Shown here in pieces: positions 49,908 through 59,198 of a DNA stretch of 64,000 nt (its first letter is position 1; every line of letters begins with the position of its first letter). The notes under the pieces were generated by a model. That model was not told where the DNA came from and made no database searches. It saw only the letters and a program-made list of their open reading frames with translations. The DNA is taken from the NCBI RefSeq assembly GCF_009807095.1, contig NZ_WUCC01000013.1, positions 1 to 64,000 on the forward strand, read 5' to 3'. The translations under genes were made by a program, and so were the position numbers. The DNA is from Rathayibacter sp. VKM Ac-2754 (GTDB lineage Bacteria; Actinomycetota; Actinomycetes; Actinomycetales; Microbacteriaceae).

Positions 49908-50438
49908 GTGATCGAGGACAGGCCGGTGGGCGACAGCGCGGACGACGGCGACGACGACGCCCTGAGCTGGGCGGGCGAGGGCACGGACCCGACGCTGGCG
50001 GGAGCCGCTCCGCGCGCCGTGCGCTCGGCGCCGGCAGTGCGTGCCGCCCGGCCCGGCGACTCGGGGGAGGATCTCCCCGAGGAGCTCCTGGACGACGACG
50101 AGGACGTGGACGACGCGACCTCGGAGGCCGAGGCGGCCGCCGCCTCCTCGGTGCTGCTCGTGGCGACCGGCGTGACCGCGGGGCTCTACCTCCTGTACAC
50201 GATCGGCTGGATGATCACGGCGACGCGGCAGAACGGCACGATCGCCGCCTCCTTCTCGGGCGACGCGCTCGGCGGGGCGCTCTACGGTCTCGGCCTGTGG
50301 CTCGCCGTCGCCGCGCCCGCGACCTGGTTCGCGGCGGTGCTGCTCGGCACGCGCGACTCCCGGGTGCGCACGCGCGTCCTCTGGCTCGTGGCCGGCCTGG
50401 TGCTGCTCGCACCGCTGCCGTTCCTGAAGGGGGCGTGA
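49908..50438 (+). CDS. Hypothetical membrane protein with acidic N terminus
   Basis: A 176-residue protein. The first 75 residues are acidic and disordered (DDGDDDALSW, LLDDDEDVDDATSEAE). Three membrane segments follow (about 80-105, 120-142 and 150-172). The family is not recognised; such DNA-repair-like acidic tails are common in actinobacterial envelope proteins without known role. GTG start follows TAGGGT by six bases (49896-49901), a leaderless promoter. The next gene also encodes a small membrane protein and overlaps its reading, so the two form an operon. Confidence 0.72.
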   Translation: MIEDRPVGDSADDGDDDALSWAGEGTDPTLAGAAPRAVRSAPAVRAARPGDSGEDLPEELLDDDEDVDDATSEAEAAAASSVLLVATGVTAGLYLLYTIGWMITATRQNGTIAASFSGDALGGALYGLGLWLAVAAPATWFAAVLLGTRDSRVRTRVLWLVAGLVLLAPLPFLKGA

Positions 50439-50440
50439 GC

Positions 50441-50824
50441 ATGACGGACCCACTGCCGACGAAGGCCGTGCTGGGCGACGGACGGGGCGACCGGCGCGGA
50501 CGCCGGCTCGCCGCCTCCGTGCTGATCGCCCTGGGGTTCGCGCTCTTCTTCGCGTGGGACGTGTGGGAGGCGATCGGCAACCTCGTCGGGCTCCGCACCT
50601 ACGCGGCCACGCTCGGCACCGACCTCAACCCGACGGGCTGGACGGTGCTCGTCCTCGGCCTCGTGCTGCCGGTGCTGTGCTTCGCCGCCGCCGTCGCGCT
50701 CGGCCGCCGGCGGGGGCTGCTCGCCCGGACGGGGCTCCTCGCCGCCGCGCTCTGCCTCTCGGCGGCGCTCTCGCTCGACGTGCAGCTGATCCTCGGCTTC
50801 GAGAGCCTCGTCAGCCTCGGCTGA
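50441..50824 (+). CDS. Hypothetical membrane protein
   Basis: A 127-residue protein with about three membrane segments (25-45, 65-85, 90-115). Start ATG 50441 is preceded by AGGGGG at the proper distance. The previous gene ends at 50438. I recognise no family. The N terminus is hydrophilic and basic and should be cytoplasmic. It probably acts together with the protein encoded upstream. Confidence 0.72.
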   Translation: MTDPLPTKAVLGDGRGDRRGRRLAASVLIALGFALFFAWDVWEAIGNLVGLRTYAATLGTDLNPTGWTVLVLGLVLPVLCFAAAVALGRRRGLLARTGLLAAALCLSAALSLDVQLILGFESLVSLG

Positions 50825-50936
50825 GCGCGGCGTCACACGGCCGGGCCGCTCGGCGGCCCTCCGCTACCATGGCGGGGGCTCGCGGGACACCCGTGCCCGA
50901 GCCTGCTCCGTCCCCTCTCCGAAGGAAGCGCCTCCC

Positions 50937-52529
50937 GTGACAAAGCCGGTCGTCCTGATCGCCGAAGAACTCTCGCCCGCCACCGTGGACGCCCTCGGTC
51001 CCGACTTCGACGTGCGCTCCGTGGACGGCACCGACCGCCCGGCGCTGCTCGAGGCGCTCGGCGAGGCCGACGCGATCCTGGTGCGCTCCGCGACGCAGGT
51101 CGACGCCGAGGCGATCGCGGCGGCTCCGTCGCTCAAGGTCATCGCCCGCGCGGGCGTCGGGCTCGACAACGTCGACATCGCGGCGGCCACCACCGCGGGC
51201 GTCATGGTCGTGAACGCGCCGACCTCCAACATCATCTCGGCCGCCGAGCTGACCGTCGGGCACATCCTGAGCCTCGCGCGCCACATCCCGGCCGCGCACA
51301 GCGCCCTCGCCCAGGGCCTGTGGAAGCGCTCGAAGTACACCGGCGTCGAGCTCTACGAGAAGACGGTCGGCATCATCGGCCTCGGTCGCATCGGCGCACT
51401 GATCACCGCGCGCCTGCAGGCGTTCGGCGTGAACGTGGTCGCCTACGACCCCTACGTGACGAGCGCCCGCGCGCAGCAGCTGGGCGTGACCCTCCTCCCG
51501 CTCGAGGAGCTGCTCGCGCAGAGCGACTTCATCACGATCCACATGCCCAAGACGGCCGAGACGACCGGGATGATCTCGGATGAGCAGCTCGCGCTGATGA
51601 AGCCGACCGCGTTCATCGTCAACGTCGCCCGCGGCGGGCTCATCGACGAGGACGCGCTGCACCGCGCGCTCGTCGCGAAGACCATCGCCGGCGCCGGCCT
51701 CGACGTGTTCGTGAAGGAGCCGCCGACCGGCTCGCCGCTGCTGGCCCTCGAGAACGTCGTCGTCACGCCTCACCTCGGCGCGTCGACAGACGAGGCCCAG
51801 GAGAAGGCGGGCGTCTCGGTGGCCAAGTCGGTGCGCCTGGCGCTCTCGGGCGAGCTCGTGCCCGACGCGGTCAACGTCGCCGGCGGCGTGATCGACGAGT
51901 ACGTCCGCCCCGGCATCCCGCTGGTCGAGAAGCTCGGCCAGGTCTTCGCGGGCCTCGCCGACTCTCCCGTCACGTCGATCGACGTCGAGGTGCACGGCGA
52001 GCTCGCCGGCTACGACGTCAAGGTGCTCAAGCTCGCGGCGCTCAAGGGCGTCTTCACCAACGTGGTGTCGGAGTCGGTGTCGTACGTGAACGCACCGGTG
52101 CTCGCCGAGCAGCGCGGCATCGAGGTTCGCCTGATCACCGACTCGGTCTCGGACGAGTACCGCAACGTGATCACCCTGCGCGGCGCCCTCTCGGACGGCT
52201 CGCAGATCTCGGTCTCGGGCACGCTGACGGGCACCAAGCAGGTCGAGAAGCTCGTGTCGATCAACGGCTACGACGTCGAGGTCCCGCTCGCGAAGCACCA
52301 CGTCGTGATGAGCTACATCGACCGGCCCGGGATCGTCGCGGTGTACGGCCGCGAGTTCGGCGACGCCTCCGTCAACATCGCGGGCATGCAGGTCGCGCGC
52401 ACCGAGGCGGGCGGCAGAGCCCTCTCGGTGATCACGATCGACTCGCCCGCTCCCGACGGCCTGCTCGAGAAGGTCCGCGTCGCGATCGACGCCGACCTGA
52501 TGCAGGAGATCGACATCACCGAGCAGTAG
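50937..52529 (+). CDS. serA: D-3-phosphoglycerate dehydrogenase
   Basis: A 530-residue enzyme for the first step of serine synthesis. The catalytic/nucleotide core has VGIIGLGRIGALITARL (NAD loop), FIVNVARGGLIDEDAL (Arg) and FVKEPPTGSPLLALENVVVTPHLGAST (Glu and His). An intervening ASB-like domain and an ACT domain (residues about 455-530, VMSYIDRPGIVAVYGREFGDASVNIAGMQVAR) make the long form found in mycobacteria and relatives, which is feedback-inhibited by serine. GTG start follows GAAGGAAG. Confidence 0.96.
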   Translation: MTKPVVLIAEELSPATVDALGPDFDVRSVDGTDRPALLEALGEADAILVRSATQVDAEAIAAAPSLKVIARAGVGLDNVDIAAATTAGVMVVNAPTSNIISAAELTVGHILSLARHIPAAHSALAQGLWKRSKYTGVELYEKTVGIIGLGRIGALITARLQAFGVNVVAYDPYVTSARAQQLGVTLLPLEELLAQSDFITIHMPKTAETTGMISDEQLALMKPTAFIVNVARGGLIDEDALHRALVAKTIAGAGLDVFVKEPPTGSPLLALENVVVTPHLGASTDEAQEKAGVSVAKSVRLALSGELVPDAVNVAGGVIDEYVRPGIPLVEKLGQVFAGLADSPVTSIDVEVHGELAGYDVKVLKLAALKGVFTNVVSESVSYVNAPVLAEQRGIEVRLITDSVSDEYRNVITLRGALSDGSQISVSGTLTGTKQVEKLVSINGYDVEVPLAKHHVVMSYIDRPGIVAVYGREFGDASVNIAGMQVARTEAGGRALSVITIDSPAPDGLLEKVRVAIDADLMQEIDITEQ

Positions 52530-52537
52530 GAGGCGCC

Positions 52538-53374
52538 GTGGTCTCGCGGAGGTTCGCGCAGGTCGACGTGTTCGCCGCGGAGGCGTTCCGCGGCAATCCG
52601 GTCGCGGTCGTCGTCGACGGGGACGGGGTGTCGGACGCCGACATGGCGGCGTTCGCCCGCTGGACGAACCTGTCGGAGACGACGTTCCTGCTGGCGCCGA
52701 CCGTGCCGGAGGCCGACTACCGCCTCCGGATCTTCACGCCCGGCCGGGAGCTGCCGTTCGCGGGGCACCCGACGCTCGGGAGCGCGCACGCGTGGCTCGC
52801 GGCCGGGGGAGTGCCGCGCGAGGAGGGCGTGCTCGTGCAGGAGTGCGCGGCCGGGCTGGTGCGGCTGCGCGTGACGGAGGCGGGCATCGCGTTCGCGGCG
52901 CCCCCGCGGCTCCGCTCGGGGCCGGCCGACGAGGCGACGGTGGAGCGCGCGGCCGCGGCGCTGCGGATCCCGCGCTCCGAGATCCTCGGGCACGAGTGGG
53001 TCGACAACGGACCGGGCTGGCTCGCGGTGCGGCTGGCGTCGGCGGAGCGGGTGCTCGAGCTGGCGCCGGACCAGGCGCTGCTCTCGGGGCTGCCGCTCGG
53101 CGTGGTCGGGCCGCACGCGGACGGCGCCGAGTGCGCGGTCGAGGTGCGCGCGTTCATCCCCGACGCCGGGGTGCTCGAGGATCCGGTGACGGGGAGCCTG
53201 AACGCGGGGATCGCGCAGTGGCTGATCGGCGCGGGGCTCGCTCCGGAGCGGTACGTCGCGGCGCAGGGCGCGGCGCTCGGGCGCGCCGGGCGCGTGCACG
53301 TCGAGCGCGTGGGCGAGGACGTCTGGATCGGCGGGGCGACGGCGACGCTGATCGACGGGGTCGTGCAGCTGTAG
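52538..53374 (+). CDS. PhzF family isomerase-like protein
   Basis: A 278-residue protein of the diaminopimelate-epimerase fold. QVDVFAAEAFRGNPVAVV at the start, Glu47 in TNLSETTFLLAP (catalytic in PhzF), FTPGRELPFAGHPTLGSAHAW and the C-terminal ECAVEVRAFIPDAGVLEDPVTGSLNAGIAQWLIG are diagnostic. No phenazine genes are near, so it is likely a general isomerase of the family. GTG start follows AGGAGG, eight bases after serA, so probably co-transcribed. Three repeat copies follow. Confidence 0.9.
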   Translation: MVSRRFAQVDVFAAEAFRGNPVAVVVDGDGVSDADMAAFARWTNLSETTFLLAPTVPEADYRLRIFTPGRELPFAGHPTLGSAHAWLAAGGVPREEGVLVQECAAGLVRLRVTEAGIAFAAPPRLRSGPADEATVERAAAALRIPRSEILGHEWVDNGPGWLAVRLASAERVLELAPDQALLSGLPLGVVGPHADGAECAVEVRAFIPDAGVLEDPVTGSLNAGIAQWLIGAGLAPERYVAAQGAALGRAGRVHVERVGEDVWIGGATATLIDGVVQL

Positions 53375-53423
53375 GAGGCGGGCTTGCGCGGGTGCACTGG
53401 TATCCCTGCCTGCCTCGCCTCGC

Positions 53424-53520
53424 GGATCGAGCCCGCAGCCCTCGGAGCGGGCATATTGAGATCCACCAGCGTCAGCAGGGCGGATCGACGGCCTCAGCTG
53501 CTGACGCTGGTGGGGTCTCC
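53424..53520. repeat. Nested palindromic repeat, copy D (right end short)
   Basis: GATCGAGCCCGCAG opens it. The inner arms GAGATCCACCAGCGTCAGCAG and CTGCTGACGCTGGTGGGGTCTC form a near-perfect 21-bp inverted repeat with a 19-base centre. The outer right arm (GATACGCC...CTACTCGA) is missing. It lies after the phzF-like gene. With copies E and F it fills 53375-53808, where I see no gene. Confidence 0.7.
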
Positions 53521-53556
53521 TAGGAAAAGTCACCCCACGTGTGTGGCCCCGCCCTT

Positions 53557-53679
53557 GCTGATCGAGTAGCCGCGGAATGCGGCGTATCGAGATCCACTCG
53601 CGTCAGAAGTCCAGGTCAGAAGCCTGAACTGCTGACGCTGGTGGGTCTCGACACGCCCCTGCGGGGCTACTCGACCAGC
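53557..53679. repeat. Nested palindromic repeat, copy E (complete)
   Basis: The clearest copy: arms of 57-59 bp, starting GCTGATCGAGTAGCC and ending GGCTACTCGACCAGC, pair almost along their length around a short centre near 53615-53625. It is flanked by GGAAAAGT (53523) and ACTTTTCC (53700), an eight-base inverted repeat. Confidence 0.8.
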
Positions 53680-53726
53680 ATGAAGGGCGACGGGCGACAA
53701 CTTTTCCCACCCCACCGAGACGCAAC

Positions 53727-53772
53727 TCGGCTTCGCCGCTCGATACGCCCCTGCGGGGCTACTCGACCGGCA
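53727..53772. repeat. Nested palindromic repeat, copy F (half copy)
   Basis: Only a right arm: GCTCGATACGCCCCTGCGGGGCTACTCGACCGGC. It stops 37 bases from the stop codon of the TetR gene at 53809. Confidence 0.65.
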
Positions 53773-53808
53773 TGGAGGGAGTGGCTGCTCGTCCGGCGCG
53801 GAAAGCGG

Positions 53809-54348
53809 CTACTTCCGGAGGAGGCGGTCGATGACCGCGAGGACGTCCTCGACCTGGCCGCGGGGGCCGTCGCCGGTGGGGAGCAGGGCCGAGTTGTAGT
53901 AGAGGCCGTCGCTCATCAGGACGATCGCGCGGGCGATCAGGGGGTCGCCGACGGCGTCGGTGACGACGGCGTTCCAGCTGTCGTGGATGCGGGCGAGGCC
54001 GGCGCTGGCGCGCTCGTCGTGACCCTGCGCGATGCGGGAGACCGCGAGGATCGTGCGGTCGAAGGGGGTGTCGGCGGCGAACGAGGTGCGGATCAGATAG
54101 GGGACGACGCCCTCGTCCGACGTGCGGATGCGGTCGATGTCCTCGGCGAGACGCTCGTCGAGGCGCTCGACGAGGCCGTCGACCAGGGCGTCCTTCGAGG
54201 GGAAGTGGTAGAGCAGCCCGCCCTTCGAGACGCCGGCGGTGCGGGCGGTGGCGTCGAGGGTGGCCGCGCGCTCGCCCTGCTCGATCAGGAGAGCCTCGAA
54301 CGCGTCGAGGACGCGGTCGCGAGCGGGGGCGGCGGGCATGGCGTCCAT
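53809..54348 (-). CDS. TetR family transcriptional regulator
   Basis: A 179-residue repressor. N-terminal helix-turn-helix: RDRVLDAFEALLIEQGERAATLDATARTAGVSKGGLLYHFPSKDALVDGL. The remaining all-helical part forms the ligand pocket and dimer face. It diverges from an MFS efflux gene with 89 bp between starts, and a palindromic operator candidate sits in that space. By analogy with QacR/TetR pairs it should repress the exporter and probably itself. The 3' end abuts the repeat cluster D-F. Confidence 0.9.
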   Translation of the reverse strand: MDAMPAAPARDRVLDAFEALLIEQGERAATLDATARTAGVSKGGLLYHFPSKDALVDGLVERLDERLAEDIDRIRTSDEGVVPYLIRTSFAADTPFDRTILAVSRIAQGHDERASAGLARIHDSWNAVVTDAVGDPLIARAIVLMSDGLYYNSALLPTGDGPRGQVEDVLAVIDRLLRK

Positions 54349-54374
54349 TCTACGGAGAGCCTCGTTCGAGGCCC

Positions 54375-54404
54375 TCGACTACTGTACCGGCTGGACGGTA
54401 TACT
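54375..54404 (+). promoter_or_regulatory. Promoter and TetR-operator candidate for the MFS gene
   Basis: TCGACT (54375-54380) and TATACT (54399-54404) stand 18 bases apart as -35 and -10 boxes. The spacer holds TACCG, six bases, CGGTA (54385-54400), part of a wider imperfect palindrome. A bound repressor would cover both boxes. Confidence 0.65.
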
Positions 54405-54437
54405 CCTCCGAGTCCCCCCTCGAAAGGAAGCACCCCC

Positions 54438-55988
54438 GTGTCCGCCCGCACCGCCCCCGTCGCCGTCCGCCTCCCCGCCTCCGAGCCCGCCACCGATCGG
54501 GTCGGTCGTCGCGCCTGGTTCGCGCTCGCGGTGCTGATGCTGCCGGTGCTGCTGGTCTCGGTCGACAACACCGTCCTCAACTTCGCGCTGCCCTCGATCT
54601 CGGAGGACCTCGGCCCCTCGGGCACCGAGCTGCTCTGGATCGTGGACGCGTACCCGCTGGTGCTCGCGGGACTCCTGGTCGCGATGGGCAGCCTCGGCGA
54701 CCGGGTCGGACGGCGCAAGCTCCTCGTCATCGGCGCGATCGGCTTCGCCGTCGTCTCGGTCGCCGCGGCCTTCGCGCCGACGGCCGGCGCGCTCATCGCC
54801 GCCCGTGCCGCGCTCGGCCTCTTCGGGGCGACCCTGATGCCGTCGACGCTGTCGCTGCTCCGGAGCCTCTTCCCGAACCGCGACCAGCGGCGCCTCGCGA
54901 TCGCGATCTGGGCGACCGGGTTCGCGGTCGGCTCCGCGGTCGGACCTCTCGTCGGCGGGATCCTGCTCGAGAACCACGCCTGGGGCTCGGTGTTCCTGCT
55001 CGCGGTGCCCGTGCTGCTGCCGCTCGTCGTGCTCGCGCCGATCCTCGTCCCGGAGTCGCGCGACCCGCAGCCCGGCCCCGTCGACGTCGTCAGCATCCTC
55101 CTGTCGCTCGCGACGATGGCTCCGATCGTCTACGCGGTCAAGTCGGCGGCCGAGCACGGGATCGACGCGGTCGCGATCGTCTCGCTGGTGGTCGGCGTGA
55201 CGAGCGGCGTGCTCTTCGTGCGTCGCCAGCAGCGCCGCACGGTGCCGATGCTCGATCTCTCGCTCTTCCGCCGTGGCTCGTTCAGCGCGGCGATCCTGGT
55301 CAACCTGCTGAGCGTCGTCGCGCTGGTCGGCGGGCTGTTCTTCGTCTCGCAGCACCTGCAGCTCGTGGTGGGGCTCTCGCCGCTGGAGGCGGGCCTCGTG
55401 CTGGTGCCCGGACTCGCGGTCATGATCGTGGCGGGGCTCGGCGTCGTGCCGGTCGCGCGGAGGATCTCCCCGCGCATCGTGGTTCCGGCCGGCCTCGTGA
55501 TCTCGGCGGTCGGCTACGCGCTGCTCGCGCTCGGCAGCGACGTGCCGGGCGGCGCCTCCGCCCTCACCGTCGCCGTGGCGTTCGCGTTCCTCGGCCTCGG
55601 GATCGGGGCGGCCGAGACCGTCTCGAACGAGCTGGTCCTCGCGAACGCGCCGGCGGACAAGGCCGGTGCCGCCTCCGCTGTGTCGGAGACGGCCTACGAG
55701 CTCGGCGCCGTGCTCGGCACCGCGACGCTCGGCACCGTGCTGACGGCCGCCTACCGGAGCGGCGTCGTGCTCCCCGAGGGACTCGACGCCGGGCAGGTGC
55801 AGCGCGCGGGGGAGACCCTCGGCGGAGCGGTCTCCGTCGCGGGCGAGCTGCCGGCCGACTCCGCCGCGAGCCTGCTGGCCTCGGCCGGCGCCGCGTTCGA
55901 CGCGGGCGTGGGCGCCTCGGCCTGGATCGGCGTCGGCCTCGTGCTGCTCGCCGGCGCGCTGGCGGCGTGGCGGCTCCGCCGGAGCTGA
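54438..55988 (+). CDS. MFS drug transporter, DHA2 (EmrB/QacA) family
   Basis: A 516-residue protein with about 14 membrane segments. [60 protein letters not shown] contains the helix-1 Asp and motif A of the QacA group, close to QacA/Smv-A proteins that export lipophilic cations. GTG start follows AAAGGAAG. It is under the palindromic promoter next to the divergent TetR gene, so the pair forms a self-contained efflux system. Substrates are not known. Confidence 0.92.
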   Translation: MSARTAPVAVRLPASEPATDRVGRRAWFALAVLMLPVLLVSVDNTVLNFALPSISEDLGPSGTELLWIVDAYPLVLAGLLVAMGSLGDRVGRRKLLVIGAIGFAVVSVAAAFAPTAGALIAARAALGLFGATLMPSTLSLLRSLFPNRDQRRLAIAIWATGFAVGSAVGPLVGGILLENHAWGSVFLLAVPVLLPLVVLAPILVPESRDPQPGPVDVVSILLSLATMAPIVYAVKSAAEHGIDAVAIVSLVVGVTSGVLFVRRQQRRTVPMLDLSLFRRGSFSAAILVNLLSVVALVGGLFFVSQHLQLVVGLSPLEAGLVLVPGLAVMIVAGLGVVPVARRISPRIVVPAGLVISAVGYALLALGSDVPGGASALTVAVAFAFLGLGIGAAETVSNELVLANAPADKAGAASAVSETAYELGAVLGTATLGTVLTAAYRSGVVLPEGLDAGQVQRAGETLGGAVSVAGELPADSAASLLASAGAAFDAGVGASAWIGVGLVLLAGALAAWRLRRS

Positions 55989-56046
55989 GGCTCGCGGCCG
56001 AGAGTACGCTGGGGGCGTCCCTGTCCCCGCACGCCTGAGGATCCCC

Positions 56047-57096
56047 ATGCCCCGCACCGTGAAGCTCGCCGTCATCCCCGGAGACGGGATCGGGCCGGAG
56101 GTGATCACTGAGGCCGTGAAGGTCCTCGACGCCGTCACCGCCGCCTCCGACCTGGTGATCGAGAAGACCCCGTTCTCGCTCGGCGCCGGCCGGTACCTCG
56201 AGACGGGCGACGTGCTCACCGACGAGGACCTCGCCTCGATCGCCGCGCACGACGCGATCCTGCTCGGAGCCGTCGGCGGCGTGCCAGGAGACCCGCGCCT
56301 CGCGAACGCGAACATCGAGCGCGGGCTGCTGCTGCGCCTCCGCTTCGCGCTCGACCACTACGTGAATCTGCGGCCGACGCGCCTCTACCAGGGCGTGCCG
56401 TCGCCGCTGTCGGCGCCCGGCGAGGTCGACTTCGTCGTCGTGCGCGAGGGCACGGAGGGTCCCTACGTCGGCAACGGCGGAGCGATCCGGCGGGGCACGC
56501 CGCACGAGATCGCCAACGAGGTCTCCGTCAACACGGCGTACGGGGTCGAGCGGGTCGTGCGCCACGCCTTCGAGCTGGCGCGCAAGCGGCGCTCGAAGCT
56601 CACGCTCGTGCACAAGACCAACGTGCTCGTCTTCGCCGGCTCGCTGTGGAAGCGGCTGGTCGACGAGGTGGGGGCCACCTACGAGGACGTGGCCGTCGAC
56701 TACCTCCACGTGGACGCGGCGACGATCTTCCTCGTGACCGACCCTGCTAGGTTCGACGTCATCGTCACCGACAACCTCTTCGGCGACATCCTGACCGATC
56801 TGGCCGGCGCGATCAGCGGCGGCATCGGCCTCGCCGCCTCGGGCAACATCAACCCCGATGGCGCGTTCCCCAGCATGTTCGAGCCGGTCCACGGATCCGC
56901 GCCCGACATCGCCGGGAAGCAGCTCGCCGACCCCACGGCCGCGATCCTCTCGGTCGCCCTGCTGCTCGACCACCTGGGCCTCGCCGACGAGGCCGCTCGC
57001 GTGACGGCGGCCGTGACCGCCGACATCGAGTCGCGCGACGGCACCGCGCGCTCGACCTCCGCGATCGGCGACTCCGTCGTCTCCCGCCTCCGCTGA
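56047..57096 (+). CDS. leuB: 3-isopropylmalate dehydrogenase
   Basis: A 349-residue NAD-dependent enzyme of leucine synthesis. Motifs: [40 protein letters not shown], the substrate-loop [49 protein letters not shown] and [32 protein letters not shown] at 56047 is 58 bases after the MFS gene and about 30 bases after a TACGCT box. ilvE follows by 23 bases, so leuB-ilvE are likely co-transcribed with the hydrolase at 58226. Confidence 0.95.
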   Translation: MPRTVKLAVIPGDGIGPEVITEAVKVLDAVTAASDLVIEKTPFSLGAGRYLETGDVLTDEDLASIAAHDAILLGAVGGVPGDPRLANANIERGLLLRLRFALDHYVNLRPTRLYQGVPSPLSAPGEVDFVVVREGTEGPYVGNGGAIRRGTPHEIANEVSVNTAYGVERVVRHAFELARKRRSKLTLVHKTNVLVFAGSLWKRLVDEVGATYEDVAVDYLHVDAATIFLVTDPARFDVIVTDNLFGDILTDLAGAISGGIGLAASGNINPDGAFPSMFEPVHGSAPDIAGKQLADPTAAILSVALLLDHLGLADEAARVTAAVTADIESRDGTARSTSAIGDSVVSRLR

Positions 57097-57119
57097 CCAC
57101 CCCTCAGGAAGAACCCACC

Positions 57120-58229
57120 ATGACCATCCCCCTCCCGCTCGCGCAGGACCTCGCCTTCGCGGTGACCCCCAACCCGGCGCCGCGCTCCGCCGAGGAGCGC
57201 GCGCACATCCTCCGGGCACCCGGCTTCGGCGTGCACTTCACCGACCACATGGTCGACCTCTGCTGGACCCGCACCGGCGGCTGGCACCGCCCCCGCGTGC
57301 AGGCCTACGGACCGATCGCGCTCGACCCCGCCGCGTCGGTGCTGCACTACGCGCAGGAGATCTTCGAGGGCATGAAGGCGTACCGCCACGCCGACGGCTC
57401 GATCTGGACGTTCCGCCCGACGGCGAACGCCGCGCGGCTGCAGCGCTCGGCCCGCCGCCTCGCGCTGCCCGAGCTGCCCACCGAGCTCTTCGTCGAGTCC
57501 CTGCGCCAGCTCATCGCCGTCGACGGCGAATGGGTGCCGTCGGAGCCCGAGACGAGCCTGTACCTGCGGCCGTTCATGTTCGCGAAGGAGGCGTTCCTCG
57601 GTGTGCGCGCGGCCGAGAAGGTCGCCTACTACGTGATCGCGAGCCCCGCGGGCGCCTACTTCTCGGGAGGCGTCGCCCCGGTGTCGATCTGGCTGTCCAC
57701 CTCCTACGCCCGCGCGGGCAAGGGCGGCACGGGAGCGGCGAAGACCGGCGGCAACTACGCCTCGTCGCTGCTGCCCCAGCAGGAGGCGTACGAGCACGGC
57801 TGCGCGCAGGTGCTCTTCCTCGATTCCCAGGAGTCGCGCTACATCGAGGAGCTCGGCGGCATGAACGTCGTGCTCGTGAAGAAGGACGGCACGCTCGTCA
57901 CCCCGGAGTCGGACTCGATCCTCGAGGGGATCACGCGCGACAGCGTGCTGCAGCTCGCCGAGGACCGCGGGCACCGGGTGGAGCGCCGCCGCGTCACGAT
58001 CGACGAGTGGCGCGACGGCGTGGCCTCGGGCGAAGTGGTCGAGGTGTTCGCCTGCGGGACCGCGGCGGTCATCACTCCGATCGCCGAGCTCAAGGGCGAC
58101 GGCTTCTCGGTGGGCCACGAGGGCGCGCCGGCCGGCGAGCTGACGATGTCGCTGCGCGAGGAGCTGACCGACATCCAGTACGGACGTCGTGAGGACACAC
58201 ACGGTTGGATGACGAGGTTGGACGCATGA
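57120..58229 (+). CDS. ilvE: Branched-chain amino acid aminotransferase
   Basis: A 369-residue class IV PLP aminotransferase, final step of valine, leucine and isoleucine synthesis. The Schiff-base lysine is Lys208 in AAKTGGNYASSLLPQQEA. HYAQEIFEGMKAYRH, RFMLRPF-like SLYLRPFMFAKE, and ELGGMNVVLVKKDG are typical. Length fits the larger IlvE subfamily. ATG follows CAGGAAGA. Its stop codon overlaps the ATG of the fumarylacetoacetase-family gene. Confidence 0.95.
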   Translation: MTIPLPLAQDLAFAVTPNPAPRSAEERAHILRAPGFGVHFTDHMVDLCWTRTGGWHRPRVQAYGPIALDPAASVLHYAQEIFEGMKAYRHADGSIWTFRPTANAARLQRSARRLALPELPTELFVESLRQLIAVDGEWVPSEPETSLYLRPFMFAKEAFLGVRAAEKVAYYVIASPAGAYFSGGVAPVSIWLSTSYARAGKGGTGAAKTGGNYASSLLPQQEAYEHGCAQVLFLDSQESRYIEELGGMNVVLVKKDGTLVTPESDSILEGITRDSVLQLAEDRGHRVERRRVTIDEWRDGVASGEVVEVFACGTAAVITPIAELKGDGFSVGHEGAPAGELTMSLREELTDIQYGRREDTHGWMTRLDA

Positions 58230-59011
58230 AGATCGCACGATTCGCCACGCAGCGCTCCGGAGACAACGGCGGCGCCATCTTCTTCGGGATCGTCGACGAG
58301 GACGAGCTGGTGGTGCTCGCGGGCGACCCGATGTTCGCCGGGTTCGACACGACGGGTGAGCGCATCCCTCTGTCGGAGGCGAAGCTGCTCGCGCCGGTCA
58401 TCCCGCGCTCGAAGGTGGTCGGCATCGGCAAGAACTACTCCGACCACGCGGCCGAGATGGGCGGCGACGCCCCGGCCGAGCCGTTGATCTTCCTCAAGCC
58501 CAACACCTCGGTGATCGGTCCGGACGAGGCGATCGTGCTGCCCCCGGACAGCCAGCAGGTCGAGTACGAGGGCGAGCTGGCGATCGTGATCGGAGCCGTG
58601 GCGCGGAACGTGCGCGCGGAGGACTTCGAGGAGGTCGTCTTCGGCTACACGATCGCGAACGACGTGACCGCGCGCGACCTGCAGAAGTCTGACGGGCAGT
58701 GGGCGCGGGCGAAGGGCTACGACACGTTCTGCCCGATCGGGCCGGTGATCGAGACCGAGCTGGTCTGGAACGAGAGCGCACTCGAGACGCGCGTCAACGG
58801 GCGGCGGGTGCAGTCGGGCAACACCGGCGACATGATCCACGGGGTGCCCGAGATCGTCGCGTACGTGTCACGGGTGTTCACGCTGCTGCCGGGCGACATC
58901 ATCCTGACGGGCACGCCGGCCGGTGTCGGGCCGATCGCGAACGGCGACACGGTCGCGATCGACATCGAGGGCATCGGCACGCTGTTCAACCCGGTGATCG
59001 TGCGCGGCTGA
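58226..59011 (+). CDS. Fumarylacetoacetate hydrolase family protein
   Basis: A 261-residue enzyme. The metal site is VEYEGELAIVIG with the EGE pair, preceded by KVVGIGKNYSDHAAEMG and FLKPNTSVIGP, and followed by GYTIANDVTARDLQKSDGQWARAKGYDTFCPIGP. The group includes oxaloacetate decarboxylases and acylpyruvate hydrolases as well as aromatic-pathway enzymes, so the substrate is open. The four-base overlap with ilvE means coupled translation. Such pairing with aminotransferase could help remove a reactive keto acid; that is inference. Confidence 0.88.
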   Translation: MKIARFATQRSGDNGGAIFFGIVDEDELVVLAGDPMFAGFDTTGERIPLSEAKLLAPVIPRSKVVGIGKNYSDHAAEMGGDAPAEPLIFLKPNTSVIGPDEAIVLPPDSQQVEYEGELAIVIGAVARNVRAEDFEEVVFGYTIANDVTARDLQKSDGQWARAKGYDTFCPIGPVIETELVWNESALETRVNGRRVQSGNTGDMIHGVPEIVAYVSRVFTLLPGDIILTGTPAGVGPIANGDTVAIDIEGIGTLFNPVIVRG

Positions 59012-59042
59012 GGCTGCGGGCGAGCTTCGGCTCGTGTGAACG

Positions 59043-59083
59043 CGTTCGGCTCGTCGGAATCCTCGAGTCCTGCGAGCCGAACG
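59043..59083 (+). terminator. Inverted repeat after the fumarylacetoacetase-family gene
   Basis: CGTTCGGCTCG and CGAGCCGAACG match perfectly over 11 bases with a 19-base loop and are followed by TGTTTCT. Other copies of GCGAGC/GGCTCG motifs surround it. Likely terminator of leuB-ilvE and the hydrolase gene. Confidence 0.65.
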
Positions 59084-59186
59084 TGTTTCTGCGAGCCGGA
59101 GGTGCCTCCGGAAGCGAGGGCGGGCGGCGCGCCTGCCCCGCGCTCGGGGGACCTGTCAAGCGGAGTCGCGCCCGGCGGTGGAGTCG

Positions 59187-59192
59187 TAGCGT
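59187..59192 (+). promoter_or_regulatory. -10 box TAGCGT of a leaderless promoter for recQ
   Basis: TAGCGT fits TANNNT and ends six bases before ATG 59199, with no Shine-Dalgarno sequence. Confidence 0.45.
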
Positions 59193-59198
59193 CGAAGC

